Shown piece after piece: positions 8,893 through 16,779 of a stretch of DNA of 34,506 nucleotides. The notes under the pieces are model-generated. The model saw only the letters and a list, made by a program, of their open reading frames with translations, made no database searches and was not told where the DNA came from. The position numbers were made by a program, and so were the translations under genes. Origin of the DNA: an uncultured Bacteroidales bacterium (GTDB lineage Bacteria; Bacteroidota; Bacteroidia; Bacteroidales; FEN-979); assembly GCA_903925275.1 (NCBI GenBank), contig CAIYES010000208.1, positions 1 through 34,506 on the forward strand, written 5' to 3'. The stretch's first letter is position 1; each line of letters begins with the position of its first letter.

Positions 8893-8930
8893 GGTTAATT
8901 CCCCGCTGCTCTGCGGCGAGGAGATTCATT
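8893..8930 (+). repeat. Dispersed repeat family R1, short copy A
   Basis: GGTTAATTCC at the left and GCGGCGAGGAGATTCATT at the right match the ends of the longer copies at 11864-11960 and 20317-20389. The inner part CCCCGCTGCTCTGCGG can form a small hairpin. This copy has the shortest interior of the three. It lies in the 226-base spacer between the deaminase and the solute-binding protein genes. Confidence 0.65.
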
Positions 8931-9097
8931 GAGCCAATAAAAGGGGTTGCATGAAATATTTTTTTTAAATGCCGGATTTTTAATTTTAAAGCGTAACTTT
9001 ATTGACCCGGCCGGAGTATGTTTTTAATGAAACCCAATGCCAGTCGGGTAAAACAATATATCAGGATGACAATCGTTTATCATACTTCTGACCCTGA

Positions 9098-10348
9098 ATG
9101 AACCAAAAACTACAAATATTATTTTCAGCCATTCTGGTTTTTCTTGTTGTTTCATGCAGCAAAAAGGAAAATCCAAGATACACACCTGTCAATTCAAAGG
9201 AAATCCGCATTGGCGCCTTACTATCTCTCTCCGGAAGCGGATTTTCAACGGGTCAGGCTACGCAGGTATCGCTGGAACTTGCCAGCCAGGATATCGATGA
9301 ATACCTTGCATCTGTTGGCATTACCGAAAATCTGTCTCTGGACATTGTTGATACAAAGACAGATACGGCTGAAGCTTTAAAACAGCTGAAAATATTTTAT
9401 GAAAAAGGTATCCGGTTGGTTATCGGACCTTACAGCAGTGCCGAACTGCTAGCTGTAAAAAATTTCGCCGATACGCATGGAATGGTAATTGTAAGTCCTT
9501 CCAGTGTTGCCGTTTCCCTTGCGATACCCAATGATAATATTTTTCGTTTTGTTTCCAGTGATCTAATCCAGGGGGAGGCCATGAATAAAATGCTTACCGA
9601 TGATAAAATCAAGGTAATCGTTCCTTTCATTCGGGATGATCTTTGGGGAAATGACCTGCTGAATGTGACCCGGGAAAATTTTATTAAATGTGGCGGTGCA
9701 GTGTTGCCCCCATTGAAATATGAAACCGGAACAACCGATTTTTCAGTGTTGTTATCCCGGCTTGATACCCTTGTAGGTGCAGAATTGGGGCATCACAACG
9801 CCAATGAGGTAGCTGTTTACATGCTTTCATTTGCCGAAGGTTCAGGTGTACTGCGTGAAGCTAATAAATACCTTCATCTGAACAATGTTTACTGGTATGG
9901 AGGTTCCGCATTTGCAGGAAATACATCGGTGCAAAACGACACGAATGCTGCCCTGTTTGCCTATACCCATGGACTTCCTTGTCCGATATACGGACTTGAT
10001 GATGCTGCAAAAGATAAATGGTTGCCACTGAAAGACAGAATTCAGGCTCAGTTAGGCCGTATGCCTGATGTTTATGCCCTCACAGCTTATGATGCACTTT
10101 GGGTTAGTGTGCTTACCTATACTACAACAGGTCTTTCGCCAGACATTGCATTGCTGAAATCGGCGTTTGTGAGGGTTTCAGAAAATTTCTTTGGCGCAAC
10201 AGGAAATACCAGGCTGGATGATAACGGCGACAGGGCCATCGGGAACTATGATTTCTGGGCAGTAAAGCACGATACCACAGGATATAACTGGAAGTTGGTT
10301 GCAAAATACAACTCTTCAGCAGGAACCATCATCAGGTTGCCCGAATAA
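9098..10348 (+). CDS. Lipoprotein ABC-type solute-binding protein (Leu/Ile/Val-type)
   Basis: This 416-residue protein is a type 1 periplasmic binding protein of the branched-chain amino-acid/amide family. The N-terminus is a lipoprotein signal with lipobox VVSC (Cys20). The binding fold starts with IRIGALLSLSGSGFSTGQ (about residues 36-53) and continues with DTKTDTAEALKQL, RLVIGPYSSAELLAVK and a second lobe through VYALTAYDALWV (about residues 328-339). No ABC permease or ATPase genes flank it, so it may work with a distant transporter or as a sensor. It stands alone after a 226-base spacer. The next gene is convergent, 24 bases away. The substrate cannot be read from sequence. Confidence 0.85.
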   Translation: MNQKLQILFSAILVFLVVSCSKKENPRYTPVNSKEIRIGALLSLSGSGFSTGQATQVSLELASQDIDEYLASVGITENLSLDIVDTKTDTAEALKQLKIFYEKGIRLVIGPYSSAELLAVKNFADTHGMVIVSPSSVAVSLAIPNDNIFRFVSSDLIQGEAMNKMLTDDKIKVIVPFIRDDLWGNDLLNVTRENFIKCGGAVLPPLKYETGTTDFSVLLSRLDTLVGAELGHHNANEVAVYMLSFAEGSGVLREANKYLHLNNVYWYGGSAFAGNTSVQNDTNAALFAYTHGLPCPIYGLDDAAKDKWLPLKDRIQAQLGRMPDVYALTAYDALWVSVLTYTTTGLSPDIALLKSAFVRVSENFFGATGNTRLDDNGDRAIGNYDFWAVKHDTTGYNWKLVAKYNSSAGTIIRLPE

Positions 10349-10372
10349 TTTCCGGGTCAGTTATGTCAGAGA

Positions 10373-10861
10373 TCAGAATCTCTTTACAAAGAAAACCTTC
10401 CCGTCACCCTTCATGTAAAAATCATCGATTTTTGCCTCTTGAGAATAACCGATCCTGTCGTAAAAATGGCGGGTGGGTGCATATTTTTCGAGTGATGATG
10501 TTTCGGCAACTACAATACGACCACCCATTTCCCTGATGACCCGGTGGGTTTCTTCTATTATAAGATTACCAATACCCTGGCCACGATAGTCGTTGTGGGT
10601 AACGATCCAATAAAGGTCAAAACTGCCTTCTGTCCCGGCGATCGGACCAAAACATGTATATGAAACGGTTTTTCCGTTCAACCCGGCGAAAATAAAATGA
10701 TAGTCACTCCGGTCACCCAGTTCAATTTTGTCTTCAACAAGTTCAAGGGCAACAGGGACTTCAAAATCATAAAAAAAGCCAGTAGAGAGGATTATATCCC
10801 TGACAATTTCAACATCTTCCGGTTGAACATCCCGGCGAAAAGTAAGGTTGGTATTCATCAT
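10373..10861 (-). CDS. GNAT-family N-acetyltransferase
   Basis: This 162-residue acetyltransferase of the GNAT fold transfers an acetyl group from acetyl-CoA to an amine. The acetyl-CoA loop is visible as DYRGQGIG (motif A, about residues 92-99), followed by the helix NLIIEETHRVIREMGG and the C-terminal motif ATRHFYDRIGY-like segment (APTRHFYDRIGYSQEA). It starts 5 bases after the stop of the second ATP-grasp gene and is the last gene of the kamA cluster, so its substrate may be the product of that cluster. It is much shorter than beta-lysine acetyltransferase AblB (about 270 residues), so it is not assigned as AblB. Two adjacent ATG codons (10861 and 10858) are both possible starts. Confidence 0.88.
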   Translation of the reverse strand: MMNTNLTFRRDVQPEDVEIVRDIILSTGFFYDFEVPVALELVEDKIELGDRSDYHFIFAGLNGKTVSYTCFGPIAGTEGSFDLYWIVTHNDYRGQGIGNLIIEETHRVIREMGGRIVVAETSSLEKYAPTRHFYDRIGYSQEAKIDDFYMKGDGKVFFVKRF

Positions 10862-10866
10862 GGTTG

Positions 10867-11844
10867 CTATTTTCTTAATGCATCAGCAAGGATGCGTGTA
10901 ATGACTTCCTGGAAATTGAGCCCCCTCTTTTTTGAAGCAGCCATGAACCCGCCCGATTCAGACAGGCAGGGATTCAGATTGATATCGATAACCAAAGGCT
11001 CTGATTCATTTGTAACCCTGAAATCGATCCGGACATGTCCTTTCAGTCCCAGCTCGTTCCAGCACTTCTTGCAAATCAGGATCATCTGGCGTTTAAGTGG
11101 TTCGTCAGACCTGGATAACTGAAATGTCCGACTGGTGTGCGAGTACTCAAAAGATTTATCATCCCATTTTGACTTGTATCCCATCATTTTTGGTTTCCCT
11201 TCCGGATAACCGTTGAAGGTCATTTCAGCCAGTGGTAGTACATCAGGCCCACGTTCACTGTAAAGGATGGAATTATTGAACTCCCTTCCATCGATAAATT
11301 CTTCGATAAAGTAGTGATCAGGGCTTTTCATCCCGATTTTCTGAATGAATTCGTGATCTGATCCCCAAAAAACACAATCTTCATCCAACTCCAGCGAACC
11401 TTCTTCCCATATCGGTTTGACAATGTATTTCTTGTCGCTTTTTAGTTTTTTACATTCATTCAGATTAAAACCTTCCGGAGTTTTTACACCGATTTTACTG
11501 AGTTCTTTTTTTGCAAGCAACTTGTTTGAACATTGAAACATTGGGATCAGCGGAGAACCGGTATAAGGAATCCGGACAAAATTTAACACTGAATTTGCCA
11601 GAAAAGTGAATTCTCCTTTGTTTCCGATCGTTTCAGCAAGATTGAAAATAATATCGGGATTTAACTTCCGAAGACGGCCGATTGCTGTTTTTAAATTGAG
11701 ATCAATTTGCAGGTAAAGCACTTCATAATTCAACGCTATCAATGCTTCCGTGACTAAATTGACCTGTTCTATCACATCAGCTTCATCATCTTTCGGTTTT
11801 TTGGATAGTTTATTATAAAGTATGAGAACTGTTTTTTTTATCAT
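10867..11844 (-). CDS. ATP-grasp ligase, D-Ala-D-Ala ligase-like (second of two)
   Basis: This 325-residue ATP-grasp enzyme resembles D-alanine-D-alanine ligase. Features include the N-terminal Rossmann-like region, YIVKPIWEEGS with ATP-binding K143, EEFIDGREF (181-189), HVRIDFRV with R272 and D274, and the metal-binding end VIDINLNPCL (D287, N289). The open frame extends to 11976, but that extension crosses the repeat element and lacks family character. The ATG at 11844 (MIKKTVLILYNKLS) is therefore chosen. Compared with Ddl the omega-loop region diverges, so the acceptor is probably not D-Ala. It lies in the cluster kamA, ligase, this ligase, GNAT. The expected reaction is ATP-dependent amide bond formation; the substrates are inferred from context only. 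Confidence 0.85.
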   Translation of the reverse strand: MIKKTVLILYNKLSKKPKDDEADVIEQVNLVTEALIALNYEVLYLQIDLNLKTAIGRLRKLNPDIIFNLAETIGNKGEFTFLANSVLNFVRIPYTGSPLIPMFQCSNKLLAKKELSKIGVKTPEGFNLNECKKLKSDKKYIVKPIWEEGSLELDEDCVFWGSDHEFIQKIGMKSPDHYFIEEFIDGREFNNSILYSERGPDVLPLAEMTFNGYPEGKPKMMGYKSKWDDKSFEYSHTSRTFQLSRSDEPLKRQMILICKKCWNELGLKGHVRIDFRVTNESEPLVIDINLNPCLSESGGFMAASKKRGLNFQEVITRILADALRK

Positions 11845-11863
11845 ATGAAGTAATTTTCTCCCG

Positions 11864-11960
11864 AATGAATCTCCTCGCCGCAGAGCAACGAAGTACCAAT
11901 TGAATTCTATTTTATAATCCGCTGCAAACAGAGGGGAATTAACCCAAATGACCCCACCCC
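11864..11960 (-). repeat. Dispersed repeat family R1, copy B
   Basis: Read on the minus strand it starts with GGGGTGGGGTCATTTGGGTT followed by AATTCC and ends with CTCTGCGGCGAGGAGATTCATT. Both ends match copy C at 20317-20389, and the right end matches copy A at 8893-8930. About 40 bases of unrelated sequence separate the ends. It lies between the two ATP-grasp genes and abuts a palindromic repeat at 11961-12000. Confidence 0.7.
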
Positions 11961-12000
11961 ATCCCCTCCCCTTCAAGGGGAGGGGGCAGGGGGAGAGGTC
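11961..12000 (+). repeat. G/C-rich palindromic dispersed repeat, copy 2
   Basis: CCCCTCCCCTT / AAGGGGAGGGG (11963-11985) is a near-continuous perfect palindrome. It is followed by GCAGGGGGAGAGGTC, the same tail pattern seen after the palindrome at 5009-5032. There is no T-tract, so it is not a standard terminator. Confidence 0.68.
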
Positions 12001-12008
12001 ATAAAATA

Positions 12009-12986
12009 TTAAATTTCAACCCTTTTTCTTGCCGAAAGCATGATTTCTTTGATGATTCTTTCAAAATCATATCCATGCATATAGGCAAGGATTGGTAAAT
12101 CAGAATGTATCTTATCCAATCCTGCCAAAGGATTTACTTCAATAAAATTCGGGATTCCCGAACGGTCGGCACGGATATCGACTCTTCCTCCATCCCTGCA
12201 ACCCAGAATTCGCCATGTCGCTAGAGCAAGGTCGATACATTTTTCAGAGATCTCTTTTTCCGGAATTCTATACTCCACCGATTTCAGATAATCAGATTTT
12301 GTCTGATAAGAATATATGTTGTTTGTATCCTCATGTTTATACAAAATCTCCATGATACCAACCGGATATCCTTCGGTTCCGGAACCAAGAATCCCGACTG
12401 TAAATTCTCTTCCGGGTAGAAATTCCTCGACCAGCAGGCCTGAAGGATACCGTTTCAGCAAATCCAGGCAAATTACATACAATTCTTCACGATTGTTTAC
12501 CCTTGACAAGGCATTGATCCCTTTTCCCGTTCCCTCCGCACAAGGCTTAACAAATAAAGGATAAGGCAGGTTAACCAGTGCAATGTCCTGAACATTTTCG
12601 ACGATGGCAAAATCAGGTGTGGCGATGCCGCAATCGCGTATAACCCGCTTGGTCATGCCTTTGTGTAAAGTGAGTGAAAGCACCAGCGCATCAGAGAATG
12701 TATAAGGTATCCGGAATGCATCAAGCAACGCAGGAACCTGGGCTTCGCGCCCGATGCCAAACATGCCTTCACAGATATTGAAAACCATGTCCCACCGGTC
12801 ACCTTTGGCTAACCGCTGGGTCAGATGGCGAATATGGCCAATCCGGTCGGTTTGATAGCCCAGTTGTTGCAATGTCATCTCGATCGCCTCAATGGTACTC
12901 TCACGGTCAAATTCCGCTGTTTCCTCTTCACTGTAGCCTTCCTGCTGGTAATCCGACCGTAAATCGTACGTTAATCCTATGGTCAT
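12009..12986 (-). CDS. ATP-grasp ligase, D-Ala-D-Ala ligase-like (first of two)
   Basis: This 325-residue ATP-grasp enzyme resembles D-Ala-D-Ala ligase. It shows YPLFVKPCAEGTGKGI with ATP-binding K147, VEEFLPGREFTVGIL (186-200), GGRVDIRAD with R268 and D270, and the metal-binding FIEVNPLAGL (E283, N285). These match Ddl landmarks, but the protein differs clearly from the second ligase in the cluster, so the two are not a recent duplication. Its ATG lies 3 bases after the kamA stop, so it is translationally close to kamA. The family makes peptide or amide bonds using ATP through an acyl-phosphate. Beta-lysine, made by KamA, is a plausible substrate (inference). No mur or ftsZ genes are near, which argues against a cell-wall ddl. 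Confidence 0.87.
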   Translation of the reverse strand: MTIGLTYDLRSDYQQEGYSEEETAEFDRESTIEAIEMTLQQLGYQTDRIGHIRHLTQRLAKGDRWDMVFNICEGMFGIGREAQVPALLDAFRIPYTFSDALVLSLTLHKGMTKRVIRDCGIATPDFAIVENVQDIALVNLPYPLFVKPCAEGTGKGINALSRVNNREELYVICLDLLKRYPSGLLVEEFLPGREFTVGILGSGTEGYPVGIMEILYKHEDTNNIYSYQTKSDYLKSVEYRIPEKEISEKCIDLALATWRILGCRDGGRVDIRADRSGIPNFIEVNPLAGLDKIHSDLPILAYMHGYDFERIIKEIMLSARKRVEI

Positions 12987-12989
12987 AAG

Positions 12990-14261
12990 CTATTGCGTAA
13001 AATCGGGATATCTGAAGATTTTCTCTTCGTAATTTTTAAATAAGGCATAGCCATTTTCACGTCCCATATAATACTCGGGAAGCAAAGGGATCTTGCCGCC
13101 ACCGCCGGGAGCATCCACAACATAAGTTGGAACCGCATATCCGCTGGTATGCCCGCGCAAACCTTTGATGATCTCAAGCCCTTTTTCGATAGGTGTCCGG
13201 AAGTGCCCTGAACCCAAAACGGGATCGCATTGATATAAGTAATAGGGGCGGACTCGAATTTTAAGCAAGGCATGCATCAGGTTTTTCATTATCTGAACAT
13301 CATCATTGATACCTTTCAGCAAAACCGTCTGACTTCCCAAAGGAATACCGGCGTTTGCAAGCTTTTCGCACGCTTCCTTAACTTCAAGCGTAATCTCATC
13401 TGCATGTGTAAAGTGAATACTCATGAAGAGGGGATGGTACTTTTTCAACATATTTACCAGCGGACGGGTAATTCGTTGTGGCAGTACAGCCGGAACCTTG
13501 GTACCGATACGGATGATCTCAACATGAGGAATACTCCGTAACCGCGAAAGCAGGTATTCAACATGCAGATCAGGCATGGTGAGCGGATCTCCTCCCGAAA
13601 TCAGAACATCACGAACCTCGGGATGTTGTTCAATATAATGTAATCCGGCTTCCCAGGATTTTATCCCGATGTGACATTTGTCTTTTGCCACCATGCGGGT
13701 ACGGGTACAATACCGGCAGTAGGTGGAACAAAAACCGGTTACAAGGAATAAAACCCGGTCGGGATAGCGGTGAACAATGTTTGGTACAGGACTGTATTGC
13801 TCTTCCGATAAGGGATCAGATGCTTCTCCGACATGTGTCAGAAATTCGTCGAATACCGGAACTACACTCTTACGCAAAGCCTGCTCCGGATTGTCCGGGT
13901 CCAACAGGCTTATATAATAAGGTGAAATACGCAACGGAAGCGATTGGCTTTTTGTTTCGAACGGCTTTACTTCATTGTCGGAAAGCCGGATGTACTGTGC
14001 CAACTGCTCGATAGAACGGGCGCTGTTTTTGATCTGCCAATGCCAGTTATTCCAGTCTTTGATCGTTGCTCCGGGGAAATAGCTTTGCATAAATGCAAGC
14101 GAACGATCACTGGTTGCGGTTTTATCACGATCGATACGTGATTTTAAATATTCGTCTAAAAGTGATACTTCGTCTATGAAGGTGGACTGACTTGGAGGTT
14201 CTTCTTCTTCTGATAATTCGGGATGGGGGATGACCAGTTTTTCTGTTGGATTTTTTTCCAT
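12990..14261 (-). CDS. kamA: Lysine 2,3-aminomutase (KamA-family radical SAM enzyme)
   Basis: This 423-residue radical SAM, PLP-dependent aminomutase converts L-lysine to beta-lysine. The radical SAM cluster motif is C178-x3-C182-x2-C185 (GFCSTYCRYC) and the SAM-binding SGGDPL follows at 222-227. The PLP lysine is K390 in DAPGGGGK. D346 (QCD) and D383 (VVD), 37 residues apart, occupy the positions of the two aspartates that bind the lysine epsilon-amino group in the Clostridium subterminale enzyme. In glutamate 2,3-aminomutase these positions are Lys and Asn. This supports lysine as substrate. The first 30 residues are a low-complexity acidic lead. It is first in a cluster with two ATP-grasp ligases and a GNAT protein, with none of the lysine-fermentation genes. 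Confidence 0.9.
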   Translation of the reverse strand: MEKNPTEKLVIPHPELSEEEEPPSQSTFIDEVSLLDEYLKSRIDRDKTATSDRSLAFMQSYFPGATIKDWNNWHWQIKNSARSIEQLAQYIRLSDNEVKPFETKSQSLPLRISPYYISLLDPDNPEQALRKSVVPVFDEFLTHVGEASDPLSEEQYSPVPNIVHRYPDRVLFLVTGFCSTYCRYCTRTRMVAKDKCHIGIKSWEAGLHYIEQHPEVRDVLISGGDPLTMPDLHVEYLLSRLRSIPHVEIIRIGTKVPAVLPQRITRPLVNMLKKYHPLFMSIHFTHADEITLEVKEACEKLANAGIPLGSQTVLLKGINDDVQIMKNLMHALLKIRVRPYYLYQCDPVLGSGHFRTPIEKGLEIIKGLRGHTSGYAVPTYVVDAPGGGGKIPLLPEYYMGRENGYALFKNYEEKIFRYPDFTQ

Positions 14262-14387
14262 TGTTTTTTTCTCGGTTAGGAGGTGAAAGTTATTGATGCC
14301 CTCTACCAGTATAGTAAATGTTTAAATGTTTATAAATCAATTTATTATATATAGTTGGAAAGTTCATCAGGTTGATACTAAATTCGG

Positions 14388-14419
14388 TTGCAAATAGGCT
14401 ACAAATTTATGTACTTTTG
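14388..14419 (+). promoter_or_regulatory. Bacteroidota-type promoter for the alpha/beta hydrolase
   Basis: TTG at 14388-14390, a 21-base spacer, and TACTTTTG at 14412-14419 match the Bacteroidota promoter pattern. The predicted start of transcription is about 45 bases before the ATG at 14472. The site lies in the spacer shared with the divergent kamA gene. Confidence 0.6.
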
Positions 14420-14471
14420 ACACGTAAAAACGATAAGTTTTCAACAAAATTATGTTAATAAGAACCAGGTA

Positions 14472-15242
14472 ATGAAATTATTTTGCAGAAAATTTGGAAT
14501 GGGTAAACCTGTCGTTATTTTGCACGGTTTATTTGGTCTTTCCGATAACTGGGTGTCCTTTGGACGCCAGCTTGGTGAACATTACGCAGTCTATATTCCC
14601 GACCTTCGTAATCATGGACAATCTCCGCATAGCGGGATATTTGATTTCCCATCGCTGGAAAATGATTTGTCGGAGATGCTGGATGAATATAGCTTGAACG
14701 AAATTTCGCTGATTGGACATTCATTGGGTGGTAAAACAGCCATGTATTTCACACTTCATCATCCTGAACTTATCGAAAAATTGGTGGTTGTAGACATCTC
14801 CCTGCGGAAATCACCTCCCGGCATGGAACATCAGCAATTGCTCAATGCCATGATGGCGGTTGATTTCAGCCATAAAAATTCAAGAACCGACGTTGAAAAC
14901 CAATTGAAAGTGATGGTGAAAAGTTTGAAATTACGGCAATTCCTTCTGAAAAATGTTTACTGGCGTGACCGGTACAGCATGGATTGGCGTTTGAACCTGA
15001 AGGCGATCAACGAGAACCTGTTGTCTGTTTTTGAAGGAATCAATGATACCGGCAATTACAAGGGGCCGGTTTTATTCATCCGTGGCGGGTTGTCTGGTTA
15101 TATCAGGGATTCCGATCTGCCGGATATGGAAATGAAATTCCCCGGGGCAGAGGTGAAAACCATTGCAAATGCTTCACATTGGGTTCACGCAGATGCTCCC
15201 GGGGAATTTTACGAAGTGGTGAAAAATTTCCTCGACAGATGA
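14472..15242 (+). CDS. Alpha/beta-fold hydrolase (YbfF-like esterase)
   Basis: This 256-residue cytosolic alpha/beta hydrolase has a complete catalytic triad pattern. The nucleophile is S84 in GHSLGG and the histidine is H236 in NASHWVHADAP. The oxyanion region is HGLFGLSDNW (18-27), and PDLRNHGQSPHS (43-54) is typical of YbfF-type esterases. It probably hydrolyses small acyl or thioester substrates; the physiological substrate is unknown. It has its own promoter-like site upstream. Its stop codon directly abuts the stop of the convergent LiaF-like gene (15242/15243), leaving no room for a terminator. Confidence 0.88.
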   Translation: MKLFCRKFGMGKPVVILHGLFGLSDNWVSFGRQLGEHYAVYIPDLRNHGQSPHSGIFDFPSLENDLSEMLDEYSLNEISLIGHSLGGKTAMYFTLHHPELIEKLVVVDISLRKSPPGMEHQQLLNAMMAVDFSHKNSRTDVENQLKVMVKSLKLRQFLLKNVYWRDRYSMDWRLNLKAINENLLSVFEGINDTGNYKGPVLFIRGGLSGYIRDSDLPDMEMKFPGAEVKTIANASHWVHADAPGEFYEVVKNFLDR

Positions 15243-16181
15243 TTAATAGCGGATGATCTCTATCTTCGAAATGGCAGTTTTAATGGTCAGGTAAATTTTG
15301 TTTTTACCGGTTGCAAAGTTAGCCGTCTGATAAATTCCATCCCCTTTTTTGGTAAATCCTTCGAATTCCTTACTGATCATAAATGATTCCGATTTAACCT
15401 GGCATCCCGATTCTTTTGGAATTTCAACTTTAATAGAAGATAATCCTGCATCGAAAGTCATGTATGTCAATGGGTTTTTATCCCCGATTTTGATGTTGAT
15501 CGAAGATGCCCCGGCGTTAATTGTGGTTGTATCAATTTTATAATCCCGCAAATCTAAATCGATTTCGGCAGCGCCGATTTCAAAAACAAGGTTCCAGGAA
15601 GGTTTATCACTCAGCTTGATCTCAACATCGTTTGAAGATACTGAATGTCGGATCCCCGATTTTTCAAGCGAAAGATTGATCTTTTTTTTGCCGTTTTCAT
15701 TTGTCGTTGTCAGAGAGTAATTTCCGATGTCGCCACTTTTGTTGAATGAAAGAAAATCGGAGGTAACCCCTTGCAGGTGAAAATTGCCTGCTGCTGCATC
15801 GAGCCGTAATTCTCCTTTTCCGATCAATGAATCATACGGAACGCTCAGATTTTGAGGTTGATAGTTGTAGGTTGTTGTTGTATCTTCATCATCCTCCCAA
15901 TCCCTGTCGGAAAAACCCCTGAAATTGTGAAAATGCATCCACGATGATTTCTCAGAAATCCGGTTGAAGAAAATACCTGTCACAACAAGAACAGCAACAA
16001 GGGCGATAACTTTAATGTAATCCTTGATAGGTAAAACCGATATACCCCATAAGATCAGGATCAATGGCCACAGGTTTAATAGCGTAAGGAAACCAAAATC
16101 CAGTATCCCAAAATTATTCAGCATAAATAATGTCCCGATTGCAATAAGGACAAGGGCCCAAAATACATGACGATATTTCAT
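15243..16181 (-). CDS. LiaF-like membrane protein with C-terminal toast-rack domain
   Basis: This 312-residue protein starts with three to four membrane helices (about residues 7-85) of the LiaI/LiaF transmembrane type, with NLWPLILILWG being typical. After a short Asp-rich linker it continues into a beta-rich extracytoplasmic domain (about 120-312) resembling the DUF2154/toast-rack domain, with repeated strands such as IDLDLRDYKIDTTTINAGASSINIKIG. LiaF/PspC-type proteins act in cell-envelope stress sensing. It follows the PspC gene by 18 bases on the same strand, so they probably form a two-gene unit. No two-component partner (LiaRS) is adjacent. The role is inferred from family. Confidence 0.82.
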   Translation of the reverse strand: MKYRHVFWALVLIAIGTLFMLNNFGILDFGFLTLLNLWPLILILWGISVLPIKDYIKVIALVAVLVVTGIFFNRISEKSSWMHFHNFRGFSDRDWEDDEDTTTTYNYQPQNLSVPYDSLIGKGELRLDAAAGNFHLQGVTSDFLSFNKSGDIGNYSLTTTNENGKKKINLSLEKSGIRHSVSSNDVEIKLSDKPSWNLVFEIGAAEIDLDLRDYKIDTTTINAGASSINIKIGDKNPLTYMTFDAGLSSIKVEIPKESGCQVKSESFMISKEFEGFTKKGDGIYQTANFATGKNKIYLTIKTAISKIEIIRY

Positions 16182-16199
16182 TTGTTAAGGATTTTAGCA

Positions 16200-16706
16200 C
16201 TAATTAATATTTTGTTTTCTTCCGGTGAGGGTGTTGAAAAGCAACCCAATTCCGATTACGATGAGGATTACCGGCCAGAGATCCCAGAAATCGACCCGCG
16301 GGATAAATTCGGCAGCCAGAAATAATCCGCCCAGCGTGATGAGCACCAGTCCACCAATCAAACTCCCTTTGTTCTGTTCCTTGTTTTGTTGGACTGATGA
16401 TGTTGATGTTGTTGAATTGACAGTTCCGGTTTTGGGAGATTCATTGGGATTACCGGATGTTTCATAGGTTGGTTCCTGATAATCCCGGGGAGGTTGATCC
16501 GTTGACGATTGTATCCTGATTGGTTTTTCGGGCGTAACGATCCAAAGAACTATGTAAATGGGGACTCCGGCGCCGGCGGAAATTGTGAGGACCACAAAAA
16601 TAAGCCGGATCAGAAGTGGATCCATATTTAAATACTCGGCCAGTCCTCCGGCAACACCGGCAAACTTCCGATCAGTAAGACTGCGATAAAGACGTTTTGG
16701 TTCCAT
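16200..16706 (-). CDS. PspC-domain envelope protein
   Basis: This 168-residue protein begins with a PspC domain (about residues 5-62). Visible are RLYRSLTDRKFAGVAGGLAEYLNMDPLLIRLIF and a membrane helix ending in PIYIVLWIVTPEK. A Ser/Thr/Gln-rich linker (about 65-110) leads to two further hydrophobic stretches (about 115-160) with DFWDLWPVILIVIGIGLL, as in LiaI/DUF5668 proteins. PspC proteins take part in the envelope stress response. It is the first gene of a pair with the LiaF-like protein, and shares the same C-terminal motif type, which fits co-function in the membrane. Confidence 0.86.
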   Translation of the reverse strand: MEPKRLYRSLTDRKFAGVAGGLAEYLNMDPLLIRLIFVVLTISAGAGVPIYIVLWIVTPEKPIRIQSSTDQPPRDYQEPTYETSGNPNESPKTGTVNSTTSTSSVQQNKEQNKGSLIGGLVLITLGGLFLAAEFIPRVDFWDLWPVILIVIGIGLLFNTLTGRKQNIN

Positions 16707-16779
16707 AATAGATATTGTTTAGGTGTTTTCGGGTTTTAGACGGCACCTCTTATAAAAGGTTACATCTGTTAAAGCACCT

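Noticed and set aside
10368-10383. AGAGAT/ATCTCT inverted repeat as a terminator between convergent genes
   Set aside because: The stem is only 6 bp, A/T-rich, overlaps the GNAT stop codon and has no clear T-tract.
10373-10861. GNAT gene as beta-lysine acetyltransferase AblB
   Set aside because: It is about 100 residues shorter than AblB and I see no AblB-specific N-terminal region; only a generic GNAT call is supported.
11845-11976. N-terminal 44-residue extension of the second ATP-grasp ligase frame
   Set aside because: It crosses the R1 repeat element and has no family character; MIKKTVLILYNKLS at 11844 is a typical ATP-grasp start.
14278-14283. AGGAGG that looks like a Shine-Dalgarno site
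   Set aside because: It is on the plus strand, while the gene starting here (kamA) is on the minus strand, and no plus-strand ORF starts a few bases downstream.
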